Positions 18,310-27,406 of a stretch of 64,000 bases of DNA are shown piece after piece; the stretch's first letter is position 1, and each line of letters starts with the position of its first letter. Location: positions 372,001-436,000 of the forward strand of contig NZ_JALPRP010000002.1 in NCBI RefSeq assembly GCF_023195915.1, read 5' to 3'. Under the pieces are notes generated by a model. It worked only from the letters and a program-made list of their open reading frames with translations. It did no database searches and was not told the DNA's origin. The stretch is from Methanoculleus sp. 7T. GTDB taxonomy: Archaea > Halobacteriota > Methanomicrobia > Methanomicrobiales > Methanoculleaceae. The position numbers and the translations under genes are program-made.

Positions 18310-19008
18310 TTACCGCTCCGGATCGTAGCAGACCTCGCCGTCCTCCCGGGTCCGCACCCGGACTTTCCGCCCGAGCGGTGCTGCCGCGGCCTCGAGTTCC
18401 TGCCTGGTCAGGGGATCGAAGCCGGGGGCCACCCCCTGCTGGAGCACGAGGTCCAGCCCGCAGGTAGCCTCTGCGATTGCGGGGATGTCCCCCTCGCGGC
18501 CCCGGAAGAGGGTGACCACGGCCTGGCACGACTCGAGGGTTCCGTCGGCCTTTGCCCGCCTGCAGACGGCGAGCGACTCCTTCACCGCATCGACGGCAGC
18601 CACGCCCAAGAGGTCGTCGTAGCGCTCCCACGTGGTCTTGACGTCGAGGGCGATCATATCCACCAGGTGTCTGTCGAGCAGGCCTTCGATCACACGGGGG
18701 AACATGCCGTTCGTGTGCAGGCCGACGGAGAACCCCATCTTCCGGGAAGCGGCGGCGAGATGGGCGAGCGCCGGCCCCTGCAGGGTCGCCTCCCCGCCCG
18801 AGAAGACTACGGCGCCTGCAACCGTGCGGGAACTCCGGATCATCGCAATGACCTCGTCCGCGTCGCGGAGGTCTTTGCCGCCTTGGAGAGCGGCGTTGTG
18901 GCAGTAGAAGCATCGCGCGGGGCACCCCCTGAAGAAGACGGTGCAGGCGGCCCGTCCCCGCCAGTCGACGGTGCTGAACGGGACAAATCCTCCGAAATTG
19001 ACGTACAC
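18310..19008 (-). CDS. Radical SAM activating enzyme, anaerobic ribonucleotide reductase activase type
   Basis: A 232-residue NrdG/pyruvate-formate-lyase-activase-like protein. The radical SAM motif CPARCFYC (CxxxCxxC) lies near residue 30, followed by VVFSGGEATLQG and HTNGMFPR, as in glycyl radical activases. NFGGFVPFSTVDWRGRAACTVF is typical of the methanogen NrdG-like group. It would transfer an electron to S-adenosylmethionine to activate a partner such as the class III ribonucleotide reductase, which is not in the window. Start is a GTG at 19008 with a GGTGAT site. Confidence 0.88.
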   Translation of the reverse strand: MYVNFGGFVPFSTVDWRGRAACTVFFRGCPARCFYCHNAALQGGKDLRDADEVIAMIRSSRTVAGAVVFSGGEATLQGPALAHLAAASRKMGFSVGLHTNGMFPRVIEGLLDRHLVDMIALDVKTTWERYDDLLGVAAVDAVKESLAVCRRAKADGTLESCQAVVTLFRGREGDIPAIAEATCGLDLVLQQGVAPGFDPLTRQELEAAAAPLGRKVRVRTREDGEVCYDPER

Positions 19009-19096
19009 GTGATCACCAGACGGTACAGTGATGCTCCCCCTATTCTTGTAAGTCTTGGCTTTCCGGCTACGAAAAAAGATCTGAATAAGAGTAAGT

Positions 19097-19120
19097 CAAG
19101 TTTACTTGTTGAGAGAACAA
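19097..19120. promoter_or_regulatory. Overlapping inverted repeats upstream of thiC (putative operator)
   Basis: Two dyads sit side by side: CAAGT-TT-ACTTG (19097-19108) and TTGTT-GAGAG-AACAA (19106-19120). They lie about 20 bp upstream of a TATA-like TTTTTAAAAACA (around 19136-19147), the position expected for an archaeal regulator site. No TPP riboswitch motif was seen. Which regulator binds is unknown. Confidence 0.4.
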
Positions 19121-19183
19121 CCTTATTTTAGCCCGGTTTTTAAAAACAAGCCTTTATCATCTCTTTCTTCCAACTATAAAGCC

Positions 19184-20458
19184 ATGGGTCTCATAGAAGA
19201 CGCAAAGCGAGGCGTCATCACCGAGGAGATGCGAATCGTCGCAGCAGCGGAAGGTGTAACTGAAGATTTCGTCAGGCGCGGCGTGGCCGAAGGCCACATC
19301 GTCATTCCGGTCTCTCCCTATCGGAAGGTAAAGATCTGCGGCATCGGCGAAGGGCTCCGCACGAAGGTCAACGCGAGCATCGGCACGTCGTCGGATATCG
19401 TCGACGTCGATATGGAGGTCGAGAAGGCCCGGCAGGCCGAGCGTGCCGGTGCCGATACGCTGATGGAACTCTCCACCGGCGGCGACTTCGCAGAGATCCG
19501 GCGCCGGGTCGTCGAGGCGACCACCCTCTCGGTCGGGTCGGTCCCGCTCTACCAGGCGTTCATCGAGGCCGCCCGGAAGCACGGGGCGGTCGTCCATATG
19601 GAAGAGGACGACCTCTTCCGGATTACGGCGGAGCAGGCGAAGCTCGGGACCAACTTCATGGCGATCCATACCGGGATCAACTATGAGACGATGAAGCGCC
19701 TGCAGAACCAGGGGCGGCACGGCGGGCTCGTCTCTCGGGGCGGGGCCTTCATGACGGCCTGGATGCTCCACAACGAGAAGGAGAACCCGCTCTACGCCGA
19801 ATTCGACTACCTTGTCGAGATCTTAAAAGAGCACGAGGTCACGCTCTCGTTCGGCAACGGCATGCGGGCGGGCGCGGTCCACGACGCCACCGACCGTGCC
19901 CAGATCCAAGAACTGCTCATCAACGCGGAACTCGCCGACAAGGCGCATGCGGCTGGCGTGCAGGCGATCATCGAGGGGCCGGGGCATATCCCGGTCGACG
20001 AGATCGAGACCAACGTCGTTCTGCAGAAGCGGGTCACGAACCGGAAGCCCTTCTATATGCTCGGGCCCCTGGTCACCGATATCGCGCCCGGCTACGACGA
20101 CCGGGTGGCCGCGATCGGGGCCGCGCTCTCCTCCTCCTACGGCGCCGACTTTATCTGCTACGTGACGCCGGCCGAGCACCTAGCGCTCCCCACGGCCGAG
20201 GAGGTCTACGAGGGCGTCATCAGTTCGAGGATCGCCGCCCACGTCGGCGACATGATCAAACTCAAGAAGCGGGACGCCGACCTCGAGATGGGGCACGCCC
20301 GCCGCGACCTCGACTGGGAGCGGCAGTTTGCGGTCGCGATCAACCCCGAACGCGCCCGGGCGATCAGGGCCGAGCGGATGCCGGCAGACGCCGATGCCTG
20401 CACGATGTGCGGGGACTACTGTGCGTTGAAGATCGTCGGCCGCCACTTCAACTTCTGA
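19184..20458 (+). CDS. thiC: Phosphomethylpyrimidine synthase family protein (ThiC)
   Basis: A 424-residue ThiC-family radical SAM enzyme that makes the hydroxymethylpyrimidine part of thiamine from aminoimidazole ribotide. Family segments include KVNASIGTSSD, TLMELSTGGD, NFMAIHTGIN, SRGGAFMTAWMLHN and VQAIIEGPGHIPVDEI. The C-terminal iron-sulfur motif reads CTMCGDYC, i.e. CX2CX3C, one residue shorter than the usual CX2CX4C. The start at 19184 (MGLIEDAKRG) was chosen because the frame upstream overlaps the TATA box and dyads. It is monocistronic and divergent from the nrdG-like gene. Confidence 0.93.
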   Translation: MGLIEDAKRGVITEEMRIVAAAEGVTEDFVRRGVAEGHIVIPVSPYRKVKICGIGEGLRTKVNASIGTSSDIVDVDMEVEKARQAERAGADTLMELSTGGDFAEIRRRVVEATTLSVGSVPLYQAFIEAARKHGAVVHMEEDDLFRITAEQAKLGTNFMAIHTGINYETMKRLQNQGRHGGLVSRGGAFMTAWMLHNEKENPLYAEFDYLVEILKEHEVTLSFGNGMRAGAVHDATDRAQIQELLINAELADKAHAAGVQAIIEGPGHIPVDEIETNVVLQKRVTNRKPFYMLGPLVTDIAPGYDDRVAAIGAALSSSYGADFICYVTPAEHLALPTAEEVYEGVISSRIAAHVGDMIKLKKRDADLEMGHARRDLDWERQFAVAINPERARAIRAERMPADADACTMCGDYCALKIVGRHFNF

Positions 20459-20510
20459 AGGGAGTCTCCGGCGGGACCCCGCCACCCATACTATTTTAAG
20501 CAGAAACGGC

Positions 20511-20945
20511 ATGGCAGAGTTCATTATGCCGACCAAATTGATGGAGTACTTTAACAAACAACCGAGGATCGGCGTCCTCAGCACCTCAAACAAAAACGGC
20601 AAGGTCGATGCGGCGGTCTTCGGCTCGCCGCAGATGACCGATGAGAAGACCGTCGTTGTAGCCTTGGGAAAGAACCGCACGTTCGAGTACCTGCAGGAGA
20701 ACCCGAACGCCGTCTTCACCATCGTGGAGCAGGGTGAGACGATCATGGACTGGAAGGGAGTTAGGGTCTACCTGAGGATGAAGGGGTATGCGACGTCGGG
20801 GGAGATGCTGGACGCCTACAAGAGAGGGATCGCCCGCGTCGTGGGCGAGGAGGCGGCGGCGATGGTCCATGCCGTGGTGACGTTCGATGTCGGTGAGGTG
20901 CGGCCTCTCGTCGATATGGGCCAGGGCTGGGAGAGATCAATTTGA
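20511..20945 (+). CDS. Pyridoxamine 5'-phosphate oxidase-like flavin-binding protein
   Basis: A 144-residue split-barrel protein of the PNPOx-like superfamily; it would bind FMN or F420. RIGVLSTSNKNGKVDAAVFGSP and TVVVALGKNRTFEYLQENPNAVFTIVE are typical of the small methanogen members. A TATA box (CTATTTTAAG near 20489-20498) lies only 13-20 bp before the ATG at 20511. The second methionine (20526, MPTKLMEYF) is therefore a real alternative and would give a leaderless mRNA. Substrate unknown. Confidence 0.85.
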   Translation: MAEFIMPTKLMEYFNKQPRIGVLSTSNKNGKVDAAVFGSPQMTDEKTVVVALGKNRTFEYLQENPNAVFTIVEQGETIMDWKGVRVYLRMKGYATSGEMLDAYKRGIARVVGEEAAAMVHAVVTFDVGEVRPLVDMGQGWERSI

Positions 20946-20992
20946 TTTTTTTGGCTTTGCTTTAGTCTCGTGAAAGGCGATTGCGGCACCGC

Positions 20993-21745
20993 CTACTCCC
21001 GTGACCTCTGGTAGAGGAGGACCCCGACGGCCTGGAAGAGGATGATCGCCAGCACCAGAATGGCGGTATCAGGGAGCGGGCCGAAGAGGGTCGTTCCGTC
21101 GAACGCAAAGAGTATCAGGTCGTGAGCGTAGGTGAGGGGAGAGAGGAGAGCAATGCTCTGCCCCCATGCCGGCATGCTCGCGATGGGGATGAAGACCCCG
21201 CTGATGAAGAGAAGGGGCAGGCGGACGAGGTTCAAGAGCGACATCACCTCGCCCACGTTCTCCGTGCGGTAGGCGGCGAAGAGCGTGCCCATCGTCGAGA
21301 AACAGAGCGAGGTGAGCGCGAGCCCGAGAAGGAGCGCCGCGATGTGGATAGGTCCGGTGCGGAAGGCGACCATACCGATCGCGGCCGTCGCGACACCGAT
21401 CGCCGACGCGAATATCGCGCCGCTCAGGCTCGCCCCGAGGACGATCGCCCGAACCGATACCGGGGCGGAGAGGAGGCGGTCGAAGGTCTTCGTCCTCCGT
21501 TCGATGGGGATGGAGACCGGCTCGATGGAAGAGGCGCTGAAGAGGAGGGTGATGGCAAGGAGGCCGGGGATCAGGGTTCCCGGCGGAGCGCTCCTCCCTA
21601 TGGCGAAGGCGAGGAACATCACGAACGGAAAGAGCAGACTGGATACCAGGATAGAGGATTTGAGGTAGTAGATCTTCATGTCCTTCCTCGCTATCGCCCA
21701 TGCGGCGCCGAGATCATAGGAGATCTCTTCAAGCAAGTCCGGCAT
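20993..21745 (-). CDS. ABC-2 type transporter permease
   Basis: A 250-residue permease with six hydrophobic segments, of the DrrB/NodJ-type ABC-2 family. The start overlaps the end of the ATPase gene (21729-22700) by 17 bases, so both are translated from one mRNA. Together they would form an exporter; no substrate can be read from the sequence. Confidence 0.9.
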   Translation of the reverse strand: MPDLLEEISYDLGAAWAIARKDMKIYYLKSSILVSSLLFPFVMFLAFAIGRSAPPGTLIPGLLAITLLFSASSIEPVSIPIERRTKTFDRLLSAPVSVRAIVLGASLSGAIFASAIGVATAAIGMVAFRTGPIHIAALLLGLALTSLCFSTMGTLFAAYRTENVGEVMSLLNLVRLPLLFISGVFIPIASMPAWGQSIALLSPLTYAHDLILFAFDGTTLFGPLPDTAILVLAIILFQAVGVLLYQRSRE

Positions 21746-22700
21746 CGGCTCCTCCCGTCTCCTTGTTCGTGCCGACGGAGAGCCCCGTGAGGCGGATGAA
21801 GACGTCCTCTAGGCTCGGTCCGTGGGTGGTGACGCTGATGGGGCGCAGGTTCCGCTCCTTTGCAAACACACAGAGAGAGCCGAGAACCTCCGGGGGGTCG
21901 GCGGTGTAGAGCCGGAACTTATCCCCCTCTTTCCGGACCGCGTTAACTTGTGGGAGCGTCCTGAGCGCCTCGAGGAGACCGGGCCCCGCGGCATCGAAGG
22001 AGACCTCGACCGACTGGAGGCTCTCGAAAGTCTGCTTCAACTTTTCGGGCGCATCAATACCCGCGATCGTTCCCCGGTTGATGATGGCGACCCGGTCGCA
22101 GGTGACGTTCGCCTCCTCGATGTCATGGGTCGTCAGGAAGATGGTGACGTTCCCCCGTGCGAGGTCCTGGATTACGTCCCTGATGAGCCGCCGGCTCTGG
22201 ACGTCAAGCCCGGACGTGGGTTCGTCGAGGAAGAGGATCCTTGGTCTGTTCATGAGCCCCATGGCAAGCGTCAGGCGGCGCTTCATCCCCTTCGAGAACG
22301 CCTCTGCAGGCTCGTGGCGCCGCTCGTAGAGGCCGAAGGTCTCGAGGAGGTCCCGGGCGTTCCTCAGAATCTCCGCCTTCCCGAGGTGGTAGAGCCGGCC
22401 GGTGAAGATAAGGTTGTCCCAGGCGGAGAGCTCATCATAGACGTTTGACGTCTCGGAGACGACGCCCATCAGCCTTTTTGCGGCCAGGGTGTCGCGGACG
22501 ATGTCGTGGCCGTGGATCAGGGCACGGCCGCTCGTGATGCCGGTCATGCCGGTGAGCATCCTGATGGTGGTGGTCTTGCCCGCACCGTTCGGGCCGAGAA
22601 ACCCGAACGTCTCTCCCTCCCTCACCTCGAACCTGATGCCGTTCACGGCGATGTTCTCGCCGAACCGTTTGGTGAGGTCGATCACCTCGATTGCGTTCAT
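21729..22700 (-). CDS. ABC exporter ATP-binding protein (DrrA/NatA type)
   Basis: A 323-residue ATPase with Walker A GPNGAGKTT near residue 38, a signature region KGMKRRLTLAMGLM in place of the usual LSGGQ, Walker B ILFLDEPTSGLD and a switch histidine in LTTHDIEEA. A ~90-residue C-terminal extension with a conserved GPSLEDVFIRLTG end is typical of drug or lipid exporters of this class. Paired with the overlapping permease gene downstream. Confidence 0.93.
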   Translation of the reverse strand: MNAIEVIDLTKRFGENIAVNGIRFEVREGETFGFLGPNGAGKTTTIRMLTGMTGITSGRALIHGHDIVRDTLAAKRLMGVVSETSNVYDELSAWDNLIFTGRLYHLGKAEILRNARDLLETFGLYERRHEPAEAFSKGMKRRLTLAMGLMNRPRILFLDEPTSGLDVQSRRLIRDVIQDLARGNVTIFLTTHDIEEANVTCDRVAIINRGTIAGIDAPEKLKQTFESLQSVEVSFDAAGPGLLEALRTLPQVNAVRKEGDKFRLYTADPPEVLGSLCVFAKERNLRPISVTTHGPSLEDVFIRLTGLSVGTNKETGGADAGLA

Positions 22701-22766
22701 CGGATCAACCCTAGCCTCTTATCCCCACGGGATAGAAGGAGTCCATCGTGTGCTGCTCACCCGACC

Positions 22767-23738
22767 TTACCCGGAGAGGATGGCGAATATCCGCCGTAAG
22801 GTCTCGTTAAGCGGTTTCTTCTTCTGCCAGGTCTCTTCGAGCGGGGTGCATGCGAGGTCTCCCCGGATCTCTCCCACCATGCACCCGCTTCGGCCGTCGA
22901 GCAGCGCCTCGACGGCGGCCACACCGAGGGCGCTCCCGAGCACCCGGTCGCGGAGCGTCGGCGGCCCGCCCCGCTGGAGGTGCCCGAGGACGACGACCCG
23001 GGAGTCAACGTTGAGGCGCTTTTTGATGTCTCTGGCAATCTGGAAGGAGACGCCGGGCGTCTTTCCCTCAGCCACCACAACAATCGCGCTCTTCTTCCCG
23101 ATGGAAAACCCCTCGCGGATGTGCTCGCTCATCCGGGCGACTGATGCCTCTTCTTCCGGGATGACCAGTTCCTCGGCGCCGCCGGCGACACCGCTCTCGA
23201 GCGCCAAGAACCCTGCCGTGCGCCCCATCACCTCGATGAAGAAGAGCCGCTCGTGTGACCGTGCCGTGTCGCGGATGCGGTCGATCGCCTCGACCGCGCA
23301 GTTTGCCGCCGTATCGAACCCGATGCAGTAGTCGGTCCCGTAAACGTCGTTGTCGATGCTCCCCGGGACCCCGATGAGCGGCGCCGTATCGGCATCGGCG
23401 GCAAGCAGGCTTGCGCCGTGGAACGTACCCTCGCCTCCGATCAGGACCACGCCGTCGAGGTCCATCCACTCGATGGCCGCCGCTGCCCGAAGCCTCCCTT
23501 CCCTCGTGTAGAAGTCCGGGTTCCGAGAGGTCTCAAGGATGGTGCCGCCGAGATGGATGGTGTTTCGGATCGCAGCCCGGTCCAGCGGTATCGTATCGGC
23601 GCCGATGAGCCCGGTATACCCCCGGCGTATCCCGACGATGACGAGGTCGTTTGCAAGCGCGGTCCGCACCGCCGCCCGGATGCAGGCGTTCATGCCCGGG
23701 GCGTCGCCGCCGCTCGTTAGGATGCCGATGCGTTTCAT
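22767..23738 (-). CDS. 6-phosphofructokinase, ATP-dependent type
   Basis: A 323-residue bacterial-type PfkA that would phosphorylate fructose 6-phosphate. It opens [25 protein letters not shown] and carries GGEGTF (about residue 102) and PGSIDND (about 124). Glycine at both donor-determining positions is the ATP-dependent signature, unlike the enzyme at 2344-3378. Length matches E. coli PfkA (320). Its ATG overlaps the pgk stop by four bases, so the order pgk-pfk forms one operon. Most methanogens with a dedicated PFK use an unrelated ADP-dependent enzyme, so this gene was probably acquired from bacteria. Confidence 0.93.
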   Translation of the reverse strand: MKRIGILTSGGDAPGMNACIRAAVRTALANDLVIVGIRRGYTGLIGADTIPLDRAAIRNTIHLGGTILETSRNPDFYTREGRLRAAAAIEWMDLDGVVLIGGEGTFHGASLLAADADTAPLIGVPGSIDNDVYGTDYCIGFDTAANCAVEAIDRIRDTARSHERLFFIEVMGRTAGFLALESGVAGGAEELVIPEEEASVARMSEHIREGFSIGKKSAIVVVAEGKTPGVSFQIARDIKKRLNVDSRVVVLGHLQRGGPPTLRDRVLGSALGVAAVEALLDGRSGCMVGEIRGDLACTPLEETWQKKKPLNETLRRIFAILSG

Positions 23739-24946
23739 GGCTCCTCCGCCTCTTCGAGCGCCTCCACGCCCGGAAGCGGCTTTCCCGCAAGCATCGTGAG
23801 CGCGGCCCCGCCGCCCGTCGAGACGTGGGTCATCTTATCGGCAAGCCCGAACCGGGTCACTGCATCAGCGGTCGAACCGCCGCCGATGACCGTGGTGCCG
23901 TGGAGGTTGGCGAGGGTCGCAGCGACCCGGCGGGTTCCTTCCGCAAACTCCGGGACCTCGAAGACCCCCATCGGGCCGTTCCAGACGACGGTCCGGCATT
24001 CTGCAAGTTCCCGGCAGAACTCGCTTGCGGCCTCGGGCCCGATGTCGGCGATGATGAGGTCGTCGGGGATCTCCGAGGCGGGCACTACCCGGGCTCTGGT
24101 GCCTGAATCAAGACTCTCGGCGACGACGACGTCGCGGGGCAGGAGGAGGCGAACGCCGAGTTCCGCTGCCTTCGCGGAGATCCGCTCAACGTCGTCGAGT
24201 CGATCGGTCTCGACGGTCGATGCACCGGTCCCGTAGCCCCGGCTCGCAAGAAACGTCGCCGCCATGCCGCCTCCGATGAGGAGGAGGTCCACCCTCGGGA
24301 TGATGTTTTCAAGGACGCCCAGTTTGTCGCTCACCTTGGCCCCGCCGATCACGGCCGCAAACGGCCGTTCGGGGTTCTGCAGGACGCGCGCGAACGCATC
24401 CAGTTCCTTTGCGAGCAAAAGCCCGGCAACTGCCGGCAGGTGCTCCGGAACACCCACGATCGAGGCGTGAGCCCGGTGAGAGGCCCCGAAGGCGTCGTTG
24501 ACGTAGACCTCGGCGAGGCGGGAGAGGTTCTCTGCGAAGGCGGGGTCGTCCGCCTTCTCTTCCGGGTGGAACCTGAGGTTCTCAAGGAGGACGATGTCTC
24601 CGCCGCTCATCGCGGCTACAGCGCTCTCGACCTCCGGGCCGATGCAGTCGTGGAGCGCGGCGACCGGCCGGTCGAGGAGCACGGAGAGTCGGTTTGCCAC
24701 AAGGGCGAGACGCAACCGCTCTACGACGGTCCCCTGCGGCCGGTCCAAGTGGGAGCAGAGGATGACCCGTGCGTCCCGCTCGCAGAGGTAGCGGATCGTC
24801 GGTAGACTGGCCCGGATACGGGTGTCGTCGGCGATTGTGCCGTCTTCGTTGAGCGGTACGTTGAAATCGGCGCGGACAAGCACCTGTTTCCCTCTCACAT
24901 CGATATCCTTGATGGTCTTCTTCCGTCTCGTTATCATCTTCTGCAT
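23735..24946 (-). CDS. pgk: Phosphoglycerate kinase (bacterial-type)
   Basis: A 403-residue phosphoglycerate kinase. Conserved segments include [92 protein letters not shown] and [11 protein letters not shown]. The N-terminal [16 protein letters not shown] style is that of bacterial rather than archaeal PGK. The start at 24946 ([10 protein letters not shown]) has a GGAGGTG site seven bases upstream; the frame extends 45 more codons without similarity. First gene of the pgk-pfk operon; divergent from the phosphoglycerate mutase gene. Confidence 0.96.
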   Translation of the reverse strand: MQKMITRRKKTIKDIDVRGKQVLVRADFNVPLNEDGTIADDTRIRASLPTIRYLCERDARVILCSHLDRPQGTVVERLRLALVANRLSVLLDRPVAALHDCIGPEVESAVAAMSGGDIVLLENLRFHPEEKADDPAFAENLSRLAEVYVNDAFGASHRAHASIVGVPEHLPAVAGLLLAKELDAFARVLQNPERPFAAVIGGAKVSDKLGVLENIIPRVDLLLIGGGMAATFLASRGYGTGASTVETDRLDDVERISAKAAELGVRLLLPRDVVVAESLDSGTRARVVPASEIPDDLIIADIGPEAASEFCRELAECRTVVWNGPMGVFEVPEFAEGTRRVAATLANLHGTTVIGGGSTADAVTRFGLADKMTHVSTGGGAALTMLAGKPLPGVEALEEAEEP

Positions 24947-25152
24947 GCTGGCACACCTCCGGCGCGGCGGAGAACAGCAGGATGCTTCCCGCGCCTTCCG
25001 GCCGTTCCCCGCAGGATTACAGTGCTTCAGTGCATGCGTGCATTGACATATATACTGTTCGCCGAGGGCGTGCACAAGCATTTATCCGGTGCGGAGGACT
25101 ATGCCGGGTGCTGGGGGGCCGGCGGGCACCCCAGGTGTGGGAGCGAGATACG

Positions 25153-25899
25153 ATGGTAGAGTTGATCCTGCTACGGCATGGTGAGAGTCTCTGGAACAGG
25201 GAGAATCGGTTCACGGGCTGGACCGATGTGGACCTCTCCCCCCACGGCATAGAAGAGGCCCACCGGGCGGCGGCGCTCCTCGACGACGGCGGGTATACGT
25301 TCCGCGTCGCCTACACCTCAGTCCTGAAGCGGGCCATTCGGACGCTCTGGATCGTCATGGACGACCTCGACCTCATGTACGTCCCGGTGCACCGGTCGTG
25401 GCGTCTGAACGAGAAGAGTTACGGCGCTCTGCAGGGCTTAAACAAGCAGGAGACCGCCGAGAACTACGGTGCGGAGCAGGTGCGCCTCTGGCGCAGGGCA
25501 TACGACGTGCGGCCGCCGCCGCTCTCGCGGGACGACCCAAGGCACCCGCGGTTTGACCCCCGTTACGCCGACTTGGATCCCGAGAGCCTCCCTGCGACCG
25601 AGTCCCTGCGCGACACGCTTGAGCGGGTGCTCCCGTACTGGGGGAGCCACATCACGGTGGGCCTCCGGCAGGGCTCGCCGGTTCTCGTAGCCGCCCACGG
25701 GAACAGCCTCAGAGCCCTCGTCAAGTATCTGGACGGGATCCCGGACGACGAGATCGCGGGCCTCAACATCCCCACCGGCTACCCCCTCATCTATGAACTG
25801 GACGGCGACCTGAAAGCCGTCAGGCACTATTACTTAGGCGACCCGGAGGAGGTCGTGGCGGCCGCCCGGGGCGTGGCCAGGCAGGCAGGGCCGGGGTAA
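25153..25899 (+). CDS. gpmA: 2,3-bisphosphoglycerate-dependent phosphoglycerate mutase
   Basis: A 248-residue dPGM-type enzyme. It begins [32 protein letters not shown] with the catalytic histidine in RHGE, and has [29 protein letters not shown] and the second catalytic histidine in [17 protein letters not shown]. Length and motifs match bacterial GpmA; archaea usually use cofactor-independent mutases. The start ATG at 25153 follows GGGAGCG. A TATA box (CATATATAC near 25047-25055) lies in the divergent region with pgk. Confidence 0.95.
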   Translation: MVELILLRHGESLWNRENRFTGWTDVDLSPHGIEEAHRAAALLDDGGYTFRVAYTSVLKRAIRTLWIVMDDLDLMYVPVHRSWRLNEKSYGALQGLNKQETAENYGAEQVRLWRRAYDVRPPPLSRDDPRHPRFDPRYADLDPESLPATESLRDTLERVLPYWGSHITVGLRQGSPVLVAAHGNSLRALVKYLDGIPDDEIAGLNIPTGYPLIYELDGDLKAVRHYYLGDPEEVVAAARGVARQAGPG

Positions 25900-26023
25900 G
25901 TTTGGGGCGACGGGCTACCCACCCTGCGAGCCCAGCCCCGGGCGGGGCAGTGCGTAGGGATTTCCGGTGGCAATTGGTGTTTAGGAGTGGCTCCGGAGAG
26001 GAGTTCCCCGGACTTGTCCCAGT

Positions 26024-26280
26024 ACACCGGACTGTGGTAACTATCGCCTCTGGGAGAGGGGGCTGACGGGGAGGGGGGCTCCCCTGTCTCTCGCAAGGCA
26101 TTACCCGCAACCCCCCACCCCGCCCGCGCTTCGCGCTCCTCACTCGAAACCCTTCGGGTTTCTCACGCTCCCTTCGGTCGGCGACTCGCACCTCCGGTGC
26201 TCAAACTCCGCTCCGGCCGGAGCGTCGATTCCCCGCCCCCGGGGCGGGGGTCAGTGCGTGGCGATACCCGGGGGAAATCC
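26024..26280. repeat. Dispersed GC-rich modular hairpin repeat, copy A
   Basis: About 257 bp. The core at 26111-26209 is identical over 99 bp to 33568-33666. It contains short perfect hairpins in series: GCGC-TTC-GCGC, AAACCC-TTC-GGGTTT and GCACC-TCC-GGTGC, then GCTCC-GGCC-GGAGC. The left arm (ACCGGACTGTGGTAACTATC) and right end (GGGCGGGGGTCAGTGCGTGG, GATACCCGG) recur in copies B and C. No open frame is conserved among the copies. Confidence 0.75.
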
Positions 26281-26338
26281 ATGCTGAGTGTGGCTCTAGA
26301 CTCGGTTCTTCCCCGGGGTCGAACCCCGGTTGAGGAAG

Positions 26339-26351
26339 ATCATATATACCA
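26339..26351 (+). promoter_or_regulatory. TATA-box promoter of the gap operon
   Basis: GATCATATATACC lies about 45 bp upstream of the gap ATG, predicting a leader of roughly 20 nt that would include the GGGGGAAG ribosome binding site. A 7-bp hairpin abuts its upstream side. Confidence 0.5.
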
Positions 26352-26391
26352 TCCTGCAGAGGGGGACCCCTGTCAGACAGGGGGAAGTGTC

Positions 26392-27399
26392 ATGAAGAAA
26401 GTTGCCATAAACGGGTTCGGACGGATCGGGCGGAAGGTCCTCTACAACTACTTGACCGATGCACCGGGGAATATCGAGATCGTCGCGGTAAACGACCCAA
26501 ATCCGCTGGATGAACTCGCCTACCTGATGAAATACGACTCGGTCCACGGGCGGGCGCCCTTCCCGGTCGAGGCCGGCCCTGACCATCTCAGGTTCGGGTC
26601 GAAGGAAGTGCGGGTCCTAGGTGAGAGAGACCCTACACGCCTCCCGTGGAACGAACTCGGCGTGGATATGGTGCTTGAATGCACGGGACGCTTCACCGAA
26701 CGGGCGGCCTCCGCAAAGCACCTGGATGCCGGGGCTGCACGGGTCGTCATCAGCGCACCTTCGCCCGATGCAGACCTGACGGTCGTGCTCGGCGTCAACG
26801 AGAGCGCCTACGACCCCGCAAAGCATACCATCGTCTCGAACGCCTCCTGCACGACCAACGCGCTTGCGCCGGCGGCGAAGGTGCTCAACGACTCGTTCGG
26901 CGTCGAACGGCTGATGGCGACGGCGATCCATGCCTACACCGCCACCCAAGCGCTGGTCGACCGTGCCACAAAAAAGCCGCGCCGGGGACGTGCCGCGGCT
27001 GTCTCGCTCATCCCGACATCGACCGGCGCCGCCGTCGCCACCACCCACGTCCTCCCTGAACTCACCGGGAAGATGGACGCGATAGCGATCCGGGCCCCCA
27101 TCCCCGACGGGTCGGTCGTCGACATCGTCGCAGACCTGAAGCGGGATGCGACAGGAGATGCAGTGAACGCCGCGATGAAGCAGGCGGCAGAGGGGCACAT
27201 GAAGGGGTTCCTCGCGTACACCGATGACCCGATCGTCTCGGCCGATATCGTCGGGGACCCGCACTCCGGGGTCGTCGACGGGAGGTCCACGAGCGTCGTC
27301 GGCGGGCGGATGGCCCGGGTTCTGGTCTGGTACGACAACGAGTTTGCGTACGCGAAAAGGCTGGTCGACATCGCCTCCTACATGGCTTCGCGGGAGTGA
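26392..27399 (+). CDS. gap: Glyceraldehyde-3-phosphate dehydrogenase (bacterial-type)
   Basis: A 335-residue phosphorylating GAPDH. It opens MKKVAINGFGRIGRKVLYNYL (Rossmann fold, NAD-type) and has the catalytic cysteine in SNASCTTNALAPAAKVL near residue 152, HAYTATQALVDR, and WYDNEFAYAKRLVD at the end. These are the bacterial/eukaryotic type I features. Archaea normally carry the divergent type II enzyme, so this copy is probably transferred. The start at 26392 has GGGGGAAG upstream. The next gene starts seven bases after its stop. Confidence 0.96.
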   Translation: MKKVAINGFGRIGRKVLYNYLTDAPGNIEIVAVNDPNPLDELAYLMKYDSVHGRAPFPVEAGPDHLRFGSKEVRVLGERDPTRLPWNELGVDMVLECTGRFTERAASAKHLDAGAARVVISAPSPDADLTVVLGVNESAYDPAKHTIVSNASCTTNALAPAAKVLNDSFGVERLMATAIHAYTATQALVDRATKKPRRGRAAAVSLIPTSTGAAVATTHVLPELTGKMDAIAIRAPIPDGSVVDIVADLKRDATGDAVNAAMKQAAEGHMKGFLAYTDDPIVSADIVGDPHSGVVDGRSTSVVGGRMARVLVWYDNEFAYAKRLVDIASYMASRE

Positions 27400-27406
27400 G
27401 AGGTCT

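Larger units (their letters stand above)
25900..26391. other. Intergenic region between gpmA and gap, mostly repeat DNA
   Basis: Nearly 500 bases without a gene. Positions 26024-26280 are a dispersed hairpin repeat. Downstream, CCGGGGT-CGA-ACCCCGG (about 26312-26328) forms a strong hairpin just before the gap TATA box (CATATATACC near 26341-26350). Confidence 0.55.

Noticed and set aside
19085-19183. TPP riboswitch upstream of thiC
   Set aside because: The conserved CUGAGA and related thi-box segments are absent, and the predicted leader is too short.
26305-26335. tRNA T-arm-like hairpin near CCGGGGTCGAACCCCGG
   Set aside because: No acceptor, D or anticodon arms can be drawn around it; it is a simple hairpin before the gap promoter.
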